NCBI GenBank assembly: GCA_009840575.1
Contig: VXNO01000151.1
Span: 1-44,590, forward strand
Direction of reading: 5' to 3'
DNA: 44,590 bases
Origin: Chloroflexota bacterium
GTDB lineage: Bacteria; Chloroflexota; Anaerolineae; Aggregatilineales; Phototrophicaceae
Shown piece by piece: positions 7,755 to 14,690 of this stretch (position 1 is its first letter; each line of letters starts with the position of its first letter). Under the pieces are notes generated by a model that was not told the origin of the DNA, searched no databases, and saw only the letters and a list, made by a program, of their open reading frames with translations. The position numbers were made by a program, and so were the translations under genes.

Positions 7755-8366
7755 ATGCGCAATAGCGGGCCGCCCGCCTGGTTTGTCATTTTGCTGGGCA
7801 TCGCGATCGTGTTTGGCTTATATTATCTGTGGCTGGGCATCCAAAATTTCCTGGTGACGGGGCTGACTGTCGTTGAATCCACGCAGCAAGCCGTGGTGGG
7901 CAGCACATCTACCGCTATACGCATCCGCGAAATCGCCGCCAACGCGCCGACTCCCCTGCCCAGCTTCACGCCGGTGCCCGCCTGCCAGGATTTCGAAGTC
8001 AGCGTGCGCGAAGCCATCGTGCGCGCCCAACCCGATACCAGCAGCCGCATCAAAGCCGCGTTGCCACAAGGCGAGATCGTCTGTGTCATCGCCGCCGTCC
8101 CCGATGCGGATTGGTATCTCATTGATGAGAATCGCTTGACGAAGCGCCTGGAGAAAGTGTATATGCACCAAGACATCATCCGCGCGCTCTACCCGACCCC
8201 CACGCGCACCCGCACGAATACACCCGCGCCGACTCGCACTCCCACGCCAAGTCACAGTCCTGTGCCTACCATGCCAACCGAAACCTTGCCGCCACTCACG
8301 CGCGCACACACTCCCCCGCCACCCAGCGCAACGCCGACAGCGACGCTCGCCAGTGTCAGCCTCTAA
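7755..8366 (+). CDS. Single-pass membrane protein with SH3-like segment and Pro/Thr-rich tail
   Basis: This 203-residue protein is unrecognised by name. Residues 8-30 form one hydrophobic helix (FVILLGIAIVFGLYYLWLGI core). Residues about 83-125 (VREAIVRAQPDTSSRI to DADWYLID) resemble a bacterial SH3-type repeat, often involved in cell-wall or surface binding. From about residue 147 the tail is low-complexity Pro/Thr (PTPTRTRTNTPAPTRTPTP), a style common in Chloroflexota extracytoplasmic proteins. The topology is probably N-in with the bulk outside. The ATG has AGGAAAG upstream. It lies 45 bp before another plus-strand membrane-protein gene, but that gene has its own -10 box. No function is claimed. 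Confidence 0.75.
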   Translation: MRNSGPPAWFVILLGIAIVFGLYYLWLGIQNFLVTGLTVVESTQQAVVGSTSTAIRIREIAANAPTPLPSFTPVPACQDFEVSVREAIVRAQPDTSSRIKAALPQGEIVCVIAAVPDADWYLIDENRLTKRLEKVYMHQDIIRALYPTPTRTRTNTPAPTRTPTPSHSPVPTMPTETLPPLTRAHTPPPPSATPTATLASVSL

Positions 8367-8389
8367 CTTGCGGGAATGTGGGGTTAAAC

Positions 8390-8395
8390 TATACT
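8390..8395 (+). promoter_or_regulatory. -10 box for the 8466 gene
   Basis: TATACT in the context AAACTATACT. A start near 8402 would give a leader that includes a strong AGGGGAGG and a 9-codon mini-ORF. Confidence 0.4.
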
Positions 8396-8439
8396 TTGGT
8401 GCAGAATCTCCTTGCTCCCGCAGCGTCAAGGGGAGGCGA

Positions 8440-8469
8440 ATGCCGCGCGTTCTGTCCATAGCCAAGTGA
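8440..8469 (+). CDS. Possible 9-codon leader peptide
   Basis: ATG at 8440 begins MPRVLSIAK and stops at TGA 8467-8469, which overlaps the likely GTG start (8466) of the next gene. AAGGGGAGG lies just upstream, though close (3-4 nt from the ATG). It may couple translation into the membrane-protein gene, or the purine tract may be fortuitous. Confidence 0.25.
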   Translation: MPRVLSIAK

Positions 8470-9716
8470 AGGGGCTGGGCTTGACTGCGATTATTGAAGT
8501 TGTGGTTGGCGTCGTCTTCGTCATCATCTTGCTCAGCATCGTGGTCACTGAGGTCAACACACTCTTTGCCCGCGCCACCAAAATGCGCGCCAGGAACCTG
8601 CGCGGCGCGATCAACAGCTTGATTGCCGACCCGGTCATCCGCGCCAAGGTCTATACGCATCCACTGATCCAACTGGTCAAAGCCGATGCCATCGCGCCCA
8701 ACCAGCGCATCACCCGCGCCGAAGCTGAGAAAATCGCCCGGCGGCCGATCGCCTCTGTCGACTATATCGAGCCGGCGACTTTCGTCGATGTGGTGCTGAC
8801 GACAGTCAAAGCTGAATCCGACCAGCGGCTGTATGGCGCGCTCATTAATGTAGTGAATGGCATGCCGCCAGGGACCGAACGGCGCGGCTTGCGGGTGATG
8901 GTGCAGCGCGTGGTCAGGGATGGTCAAGACACATCGGAGCTGCGCAATGCCCTGCGCTATGTGCAGGATCGGCGCTATCGGGCGGCATTGGCGGACATCG
9001 TCAGCCAGATTGACGAAGAGGTCAGCCAAGTGGGCGCGGGGCAGACGAACCACGTCGCGCTGCTAGCGGGCGTGCGCCAGGTCGAGGACGAGCAACTGCG
9101 CAATGTGCTGGCGACGGTGCTCTCTGGCGCGGAGACCATGCAAGCGGCGCGCGTCAACCTGGAAGGCTGGTTCAACAGCGCCATGAACCGCGCCAGCGCC
9201 GCCTATACCGCCAAGATGAAACTGCTTTCGTTGGTTGTGGCTTTGTGCTTCGCCTTGCTCATCAACATTGACAGCTTGCACATCGCGCGGACGCTCTGGG
9301 AAGACCCGGCGCAACGAGCGCAAATCAGCAGTACCGCGACCTATTCGGTGCAAAGCGGCATGTTGGGCGATCAGCTTGGCGAGGCGGGCGACGAGTTTCG
9401 CGCCAGCGATGCCGAAGGCGATACCCAGCTCGAAGCGGCTGTGGCCAGCGGCGCCGCCATCGTGGATCAATTGGGCGATATCGAAGCGTTGCGCCTGCCC
9501 ATCGGCTGGAGCTTCCAGAACCTCGCCTATCTGCCCGCCGATCACTATGCCCGCAGCGACCCGATCAACCTGTGGAATTATCTGCCCGAGAACAACCCCG
9601 ACGGCTGGACGACTTTGCTGCTGGCGAAACTGCTGGGCATCGCGGCCACGGTGGCAGCGGCTGCGCAAGGCGCGCCCTTTTGGTTCGGCATCGTGAACAA
9701 GGCGCTGCGGCGCTAA
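8466..9716 (+). CDS. Conserved membrane protein of unknown function
   Basis: From GTG 8466 this gives 416 residues; an in-frame TTG at 8412 would give 434 but lies only about 10 nt from the likely transcription start. There is a hydrophobic helix at about 7-29, a long soluble, Arg-rich helical stretch (about 35-245), a second membrane segment around LVVALCFALLINIDSLHIAR, and a third near the C-terminus ending GAPFWFGIVNKALRR. The NIDSLHIARTLWEDP and C-terminal APFWF blocks recall a widespread unnamed membrane-protein family known to me only as hypothetical. No catalytic motif is seen. The sigma factor gene follows after 170 bp with its own promoter. Confidence 0.8.
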   Translation: MKGLGLTAIIEVVVGVVFVIILLSIVVTEVNTLFARATKMRARNLRGAINSLIADPVIRAKVYTHPLIQLVKADAIAPNQRITRAEAEKIARRPIASVDYIEPATFVDVVLTTVKAESDQRLYGALINVVNGMPPGTERRGLRVMVQRVVRDGQDTSELRNALRYVQDRRYRAALADIVSQIDEEVSQVGAGQTNHVALLAGVRQVEDEQLRNVLATVLSGAETMQAARVNLEGWFNSAMNRASAAYTAKMKLLSLVVALCFALLINIDSLHIARTLWEDPAQRAQISSTATYSVQSGMLGDQLGEAGDEFRASDAEGDTQLEAAVASGAAIVDQLGDIEALRLPIGWSFQNLAYLPADHYARSDPINLWNYLPENNPDGWTTLLLAKLLGIAATVAAAAQGAPFWFGIVNKALRR

Positions 9717-9777
9717 GGCGACGGGGGCTTTCAGTGGTGTAACAAGAAAAAGCGGCAGAATTGCCACAAACTGTCGG

Positions 9778-9807
9778 TTGACATCCGGCAGCATTTTTGC
9801 ACAGAAT
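9778..9807 (+). promoter_or_regulatory. Sigma-70-type promoter of the sigma factor gene
   Basis: TTGACA (9778-9783), an 18-bp spacer, then CAGAAT (9802-9807). It is one of the few clear -35/-10 pairs in the window. The leader would be about 75 nt. Confidence 0.5.
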
Positions 9808-9886
9808 GGTGTTAAGGTTGCGCGTTTGAATTGGCTGTACCTATTAGTGCTTTCGTCTTATTCACCTCACAAGTAAAGGGTTGGCT

Positions 9887-11068
9887 GTGTTTCAATCGTT
9901 GGTGGAAGTTGCGGAAGAACGGGGATATGTAACTTACGAACAACTGAAAGAGTTGCTGGACGACAAGCGTGAAGATGGGCTTACCATGCGCCAGTTGCTC
10001 ACGATGTTGGAAGAACGCGGCATTGAGCTGCGCCATGACAACGCGCTGGGCGCTGGCGGTAGTTTGACTAGCGAAGCAGCGGATTTGGAAGAAGCGGATC
10101 TCCCCGAACGCGTCGTCTTGCCCAAGAAAACAGCCACCGATATCAGCCATATTTCTTCCGATGATCCAGTCGGTCTCTATTTTCGTCAGATGGCGCAGGA
10201 GCCGCTGCTCACCGCTGCGGACGAAGTCGCCCTGGCGAAGCGCATCGAGCGCGGCTTCCGTGCCCAGCGCCACCTCAACAGCCCGGAAGTAGCGCAGAAA
10301 AGCGAGCGTTGGCGGCGGCACCTGCGGCAGATGGCGCGCGATGGCCAAGATGCCCGCGAACACCTGGGGCGGGCGAATACGCGGCTGGTCGTCAGTATTG
10401 CCAAGCGCTACATGGGGCAGGGCTTGCCCTTCCCTGACCTCATCCAGGAGGGCAATGTCGGCTTGATGCGCGCGGTGGACAAATACGATTATTCGCGCGG
10501 CAACCGCTTCAGCACTTACGCCACCTGGTGGATCCGCCAGGCAATCACCCGTTCGCTGGCACAGAAGACGCGTACCATCCGCATCCCGCTGCACATGACC
10601 GAGCGCATCCGCCAGATGTATCGCACCTCGCAAGACCTGGAGCAGCGCCTGGGCCGCAGACCCACGCCCGAAGAGATTGCGGAAGAGCTAAAAGTGGCTG
10701 CCGAAGCCGTGCGCGCCATGATGGACGCCAGCCAGCACGCTACCTCTTTGGAGCGCCCGGTCGGCGAAGATGGCGACAGCGAATTCGGCGACTTCATCGA
10801 AGACCAGGATTCGGTCAGCCCCGTCGACTCCGCCACGCAGATTTTGCTGGGCGAGGCGATTGAAGAAGTCCTGGCGGAATTGACCCCGCGCCAGAGCAGC
10901 ATCTTGCGTATGCGTTTCGGCTTGGGCGGCGGCGAGCCACACACGCTGGAAGAGATCGCCAACAAATTCGGCTTGAGCCGCGAGCGCATCCGCCAATTGG
11001 AGAAAGAAGCGCTGCGCCGGCTGCGTCATCCACAAGTGGCGCACAACCTGCGCGACTACCTGGTCTGA
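9887..11068 (+). CDS. rpoD: Primary-type RNA polymerase sigma factor (RpoD/SigA)
   Basis: This 393-residue sigma-70 protein directs RNA polymerase to promoters. It shows a short N-terminal region 1.1-like helix (YVTYEQLKELLDD), region 1.2 (DPVGLYFRQMAQEPLLT), region 2 (LVVSIAKRYMGQGLPFPDLIQEGN, then YDYSRGNRFSTYATWWIRQAI for -10 recognition and melting), region 3 (RIPLHMTERIRQM), and region 4 (LTPRQSSILRMRFGL, EEIANKFGLSRERIRQLE for -35 contact). All core regions are intact. I chose GTG 9887 because AAAGGG lies 6 nt upstream; the TTG at 9881 directly abuts that site. It could be the principal or a group 2 sigma; a short, RpoD-like form is usual in Gram-positives and Chloroflexota. It is followed by a hairpin without a T tract. 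Confidence 0.92.
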   Translation: MFQSLVEVAEERGYVTYEQLKELLDDKREDGLTMRQLLTMLEERGIELRHDNALGAGGSLTSEAADLEEADLPERVVLPKKTATDISHISSDDPVGLYFRQMAQEPLLTAADEVALAKRIERGFRAQRHLNSPEVAQKSERWRRHLRQMARDGQDAREHLGRANTRLVVSIAKRYMGQGLPFPDLIQEGNVGLMRAVDKYDYSRGNRFSTYATWWIRQAITRSLAQKTRTIRIPLHMTERIRQMYRTSQDLEQRLGRRPTPEEIAEELKVAAEAVRAMMDASQHATSLERPVGEDGDSEFGDFIEDQDSVSPVDSATQILLGEAIEEVLAELTPRQSSILRMRFGLGGGEPHTLEEIANKFGLSRERIRQLEKEALRRLRHPQVAHNLRDYLV

Positions 11069-11082
11069 TTCTTGCATACCCT

Positions 11083-11116
11083 GCTTTGCCCCTCCCCCTA
11101 TTGCCGGGGGCAAAGC
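11083..11116. repeat. Inverted repeat after the sigma factor gene
   Basis: GCTTTGCCCC (11083-11092) and GGGGCAAAGC (11107-11116) form a perfect 10-bp stem. No T tract follows, so it is more likely one of the G/C-run repeats than an intrinsic terminator. Confidence 0.6.
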
Positions 11117-11158
11117 CTTGACTGTCCATTGTCATCAACGCATCCAAACAGGAAACTT

Positions 11159-12355
11159 ATGATGAGCGACTTCCAGCATTTGCTCAGCCAGCGCACGCAG
11201 TCCATGCAGCGCAATCAAATACGCGAAATCCTCAAGGTGGTCTCCCAGCCGGGCATGGTGTCCCTTGCTGGCGGCATCCCCGCCGAAGAATCTTTCCCTA
11301 TTGAAGCGATGTACAAGATAAACGAAGCGGTGTTGGATCGTTATGGGGCGGCGGCGCTGCAATACGACCGCACCGAAGGCTTTGCGCCTTTCCTCGAAGC
11401 GCTGGCGGGCTACCTGGCGGGCAAAGGCATCACCGCAAACCCGGATGAACTGCTGGTCTTTAATGGCTCGCAAAATGTCCTGGATACGCTGGGCAAGGTG
11501 CTGCTGAGCCCGGGCGATTGCATCGCGCTGGAATCGCCCAGCTATCTCGGCGCGCTCTCGGCTTTTGGCGCTTACCAGCCCACCTATGTCAGCATCGCCA
11601 GCGACGAGGATGGCGTCCTGCCCGAGGCTTTGGAGTCCGCGCTGGAGCGGCAGGCAATCAAGTTCATCTACCTGGTTACCACTTTCCAAAACCCCACCGG
11701 GCGCAGTATGAGCCGGGCGCGCCGCCAGCAGATTGCCGACATCATCAAACGCAAAAATGCGCTAGTGATTGAAGACGACCCCTATAGCGACTTGCGCTAT
11801 CATGGCGAGGTGGTGCCCGCGCTACAGACATACGCGCCGGACAACACGGTCTATGTCAGCACCTTGTCGAAGATCTTCGCGCCCGGTCTGCGTTTGGGTT
11901 TTTGCCTGGCACCGCCGCTCATCCGCGAATGGCTCTGCACAGCCAAGCAAGGCGCGGACTTGCACAGCAATTCCTATGCTCAGGCGCTGGCTACGGAATA
12001 CATCTGCAGCGGCTATATCAATCGACAGATACCCAATATCATCGCGCTGTACGCGCCGCGGCAGGCCGCCATGCTGGAGGCAATGGACGCGCATATCCCG
12101 GCTGGCTATCGCTGGATCAAGCCCGAAGGCGGCATGTTCATCTGGATCGAAGGACCGCCCGATGTGGATGGCGAGGCGCTGTATTGGCGGGCTGTCGAGC
12201 AGAAAGTGGCTTTTGTGCCGGGCAAGTTCTTTTATATCGACCCGTCGGAAGGCTTGTCGACCATGCGGCTCAATTTCACGCGGGTGGACGAAGCGGCAAT
12301 CAAGCGCGCAATAGCAACCTTGGGGCGAGTTATCCGCGAATACTCGCCCGATTAG
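11159..12355 (+). CDS. PLP-dependent aminotransferase (class I/II, LysN-like)
   Basis: This 398-residue fold-type I aminotransferase uses pyridoxal phosphate. Seen are GGIPAEESFP near the N-terminus, the substrate/PLP region NGSQNVLDTLGKVLL, TFQNPTGRSMS, EDDPYSDLRY (Asp/Tyr PLP contacts), and VSTLSKIFAPGLRLGF with the Schiff-base lysine at about residue 235. It fits the group that includes 2-aminoadipate and aromatic/branched-chain aminotransferases and the MocR-type enzymes, but it lacks a helix-turn-helix domain. The start at ATG 11159 (or the adjacent 11162) has AGGAAA 3-6 nt upstream, and the upstream TTG-initiated extension reads through the repeat at 11083. The true amino donor is not predictable. 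An MFS gene follows 38 bp downstream. Confidence 0.9.
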   Translation: MMSDFQHLLSQRTQSMQRNQIREILKVVSQPGMVSLAGGIPAEESFPIEAMYKINEAVLDRYGAAALQYDRTEGFAPFLEALAGYLAGKGITANPDELLVFNGSQNVLDTLGKVLLSPGDCIALESPSYLGALSAFGAYQPTYVSIASDEDGVLPEALESALERQAIKFIYLVTTFQNPTGRSMSRARRQQIADIIKRKNALVIEDDPYSDLRYHGEVVPALQTYAPDNTVYVSTLSKIFAPGLRLGFCLAPPLIREWLCTAKQGADLHSNSYAQALATEYICSGYINRQIPNIIALYAPRQAAMLEAMDAHIPAGYRWIKPEGGMFIWIEGPPDVDGEALYWRAVEQKVAFVPGKFFYIDPSEGLSTMRLNFTRVDEAAIKRAIATLGRVIREYSPD

Positions 12356-12381
12356 CCGTGTCGCAACTAGCCGAAGCTCGC

Positions 12382-12387
12382 TAGACT
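12382..12387 (+). promoter_or_regulatory. Possible -10 box giving a leaderless MFS mRNA
   Basis: TAGACT in the context GCTAGACT lies only 6 nt before the ATG at 12394, which has no ribosome binding site. The predicted transcription start falls on or next to the start codon. Confidence 0.3.
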
Positions 12388-12393
12388 AGCCGA

Positions 12394-13629
12394 ATGCCAA
12401 CTGCCTCCCTGCGATTTCCGCGAGTCAAACAACCAGCCAGCGGCTTGCGCGCGCTGGTTTTGTCCTTCTATCTGCCAGCCTTGATGGTTACTTTGGGGCA
12501 GGGTTTGCTCGTGCCTATCCTGCCGCTGTATGCCGCCGATTTTGGCATTAGCTATGCGCTGATTGGGCTGGTGCTGGCGGGCGAGGGCATCGGCACTTTA
12601 ATCGCCGATGTGCCGACCGGCATGATGCAGCGGCGCTTCGGCGACAAGCAAGTCATGCTGATGGGCTTGCTGCTTAAGGCGGTTTCACTGGGTTTGCTCT
12701 TTTTCGCGGCGTCGATTTGGGTGGTGCTGCTGCTGCGTTTGTTCGCCGGCTTCGGGCGCTCGATGTACACCGTTTCGGCGCATGTCTACATCACCAACCA
12801 TGTCGAGCCGGGGCAGCGCGGCAAAGCTATCTCCATGTACGGCGGCACATTTCGGCTGGGCGGCTTCATCGGTCCGGCGATAGGTGGCTTGCTGGCGGGC
12901 ATGGCGGGCATGCGCGCGACCTTCCTGGTTATCGGCCTGGTGACGGCGATAGGCTGCCTGCTGGTGGCTTTATTCACACAGGGGCAGAAAATCGCGCGCC
13001 GCAAAGCCAAAGACGCCGGGCATGGTTTACACCTCGTTGCCGTCCTGCAGCAGCACAAGCGTATCTTGGCGTCGGCGGGCACGGCGCAAGTCTTCGGGCA
13101 GATGATCCGCGCCGGGCGCACAGTTATCATCCCGCTCTACGCGGCTGACGCGCTGAGCCTGTCTATCGACCAGATCGGTCTCATTATCAGCCTGTCTGTG
13201 GCGGTGGATTTCAGCTTGTTCATGGTGGCGGGCTGGCTGATGGATCGCTATGGGCGCAAGTTCGCCATCGTGCCTTGCTTCGGCATCCAGGCGCTGGGCA
13301 TGGCGCTGGTGCCCTTCGCGGCGAGCTTCGGCGGCTTGTTATTCGCAGCCACTGTAATCGGCATCGGCAATGGCTTGGGATCAGGCAGCATGATGACGCT
13401 GGGCTCGGATTTGTCGCCGGCGGGCTCACGCGGGGAGTTCCTGGGCGTCTGGCGGCTCATCGGCGATGTCGGGCATACCGGCGCGCCCTTGGTGGTGGGC
13501 GTGGTGGCGGATGCGCTGCTGCTCAGCTCGGCGATTTGGGTGATTGCGGGCTCGGGGCTGCTGGCGGCGGGCATATTCACTTTCCTCGTACCCGAGACTC
13601 TGCGCAAACCACCGCTGGCGACTGCCTGA
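12394..13629 (+). CDS. MFS transporter
   Basis: This 411-residue polytopic membrane protein shows about 12 hydrophobic helices. The first loop carries a motif A-like segment (DVPTGMMQRRFGDKQVM), and a related one occurs between helices 8 and 9 (GWLMDRYGRKFAIV). These fit a drug/metabolite-proton antiporter of the DHA1/YfcJ-like kind; the substrate is unknown. The start MPTASLRFP has no visible Shine-Dalgarno sequence, and a -10-like TAGACT ends 6 nt before it, so a leaderless message is possible. It sits 38 bp after the aminotransferase gene, and a C/G-run palindrome (13650-13677) follows. Confidence 0.9.
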   Translation: MPTASLRFPRVKQPASGLRALVLSFYLPALMVTLGQGLLVPILPLYAADFGISYALIGLVLAGEGIGTLIADVPTGMMQRRFGDKQVMLMGLLLKAVSLGLLFFAASIWVVLLLRLFAGFGRSMYTVSAHVYITNHVEPGQRGKAISMYGGTFRLGGFIGPAIGGLLAGMAGMRATFLVIGLVTAIGCLLVALFTQGQKIARRKAKDAGHGLHLVAVLQQHKRILASAGTAQVFGQMIRAGRTVIIPLYAADALSLSIDQIGLIISLSVAVDFSLFMVAGWLMDRYGRKFAIVPCFGIQALGMALVPFAASFGGLLFAATVIGIGNGLGSGSMMTLGSDLSPAGSRGEFLGVWRLIGDVGHTGAPLVVGVVADALLLSSAIWVIAGSGLLAAGIFTFLVPETLRKPPLATA

Positions 13630-13649
13630 TGATTACCCCCATCCCCCAG

Positions 13650-13677
13650 CCCCTTGTCCCCAAAATGAGGGAAGGGG
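13650..13677. repeat. C/G-run palindrome between the MFS gene and trmB
   Basis: CCCCTT, GT, CCC, an 8-nt loop, GGG, AAGGGG: paired arms of 9 bp with a 2-nt bulge. It is another member of the intergenic palindromes. Confidence 0.6.
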
Positions 13678-13706
13678 AGTTCCCGCACAGACTTTTCCAC
13701 TAGCCC

Positions 13707-14690
13707 ATGAAGCGCAAACTCAGCATCTTCACGGTCGATTGCCCCCTGCGCCAAGAGGAGCTTTTTCCTCGCAGTCAAGCGCTGATTGTAGAGATTGGCT
13801 TTGGCAATGGCGATTATTTGCTGCGCCTGGCGGAGGCGCGCCGCGACTGCAACCTCATCGGCTTGGAAATCTCCAGCCAATCTATGGCAAAAGCCGAAGC
13901 AAAAGTCGAAAAAAGCGGGCTGCGCAATGTGCGCCCGATCCATTGCCGCGCGGAGACCGCCCTGTGGCATCTACTGGAGCCACAGTCTGTCCAGGAATTT
14001 CACATCAACTACCCCGACCCTTGGTTCAAAAAGCGGCACGGGCGGCGGCGGCTCATCCAACGCGGCACAGTCGAGTTGCTGACGAGTCGGCTGGCGACTG
14101 GCGGTTTGCTGCTGCTCGCCACGGATATCCGCGCTTATGCCGAGATGGCTGATGCGATATTATCCAGCGCGCCCGGCTTAACTAACGAATACGCCGCGCC
14201 CTGGCAGCATGAAGTCGCCGGGCGCATCCCCACCAAATACGAAGCAAAAGGCTATCGTGAAGGGCGGCGCGGGCATTTCTTTCGCTATCGGCGCGATGAT
14301 CGCCCCGTGCCACACCCGCCCATACAGAAGGAATTGCTAATGCCGCATGTCATCCTGCGAACACCGCTAGCTACCGCCGAGATTATCGACTGCTTCGCGC
14401 CAATGAAGCTGTCTATCGATGGCGCGCATATCGCCGTTCTGCATGCCTGGCTGGACAGTCGGCGGGAGGTCGCGCTCTTCGAAGTGGTGGTGGAAGAGCC
14501 GAGCATCTCCCAGCACACGATGATACAGCTGGCGGCGCGGGCGAGGGCAGGCGAATACATCGTCAAGCAGACGACCATCGGCAACGCGCGCAGCACGGTG
14601 GGCATGCACCGAGCAGTGGCGGCGCTGGGCGATTGGGTGGCGGGGCTGGATGCTGCGGGCGAGGTGGTCGAAAGGCGGGCGCGGGCTTAG
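13707..14690 (+). CDS. trmB: tRNA (guanine-N7)-methyltransferase TrmB with C-terminal extension
   Basis: Residues 1 to about 195 are TrmB, which methylates G46 in the tRNA variable loop using SAM: EIGFGNGDYLLRLA (SAM loop), GLEIS, INYPDPWFKKRHGRRRL (catalytic Asp and tRNA-binding basic run) and TKYEAKGYREGR near the domain end. After a linker, residues 212-327 form an extra domain not part of standard TrmB (about 215 residues). It is mixed alpha/beta with VILRTPLATAEIIDCFAP and VVVEEPSISQHTMIQLAAR. An internal ATG (14340) with AAGGA about 8 nt upstream begins exactly at this domain, so a second, shorter product is possible. The main ATG has no obvious ribosome binding site. The domain's function is unknown. 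Confidence 0.9.
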   Translation: MKRKLSIFTVDCPLRQEELFPRSQALIVEIGFGNGDYLLRLAEARRDCNLIGLEISSQSMAKAEAKVEKSGLRNVRPIHCRAETALWHLLEPQSVQEFHINYPDPWFKKRHGRRRLIQRGTVELLTSRLATGGLLLLATDIRAYAEMADAILSSAPGLTNEYAAPWQHEVAGRIPTKYEAKGYREGRRGHFFRYRRDDRPVPHPPIQKELLMPHVILRTPLATAEIIDCFAPMKLSIDGAHIAVLHAWLDSRREVALFEVVVEEPSISQHTMIQLAARARAGEYIVKQTTIGNARSTVGMHRAVAALGDWVAGLDAAGEVVERRARA

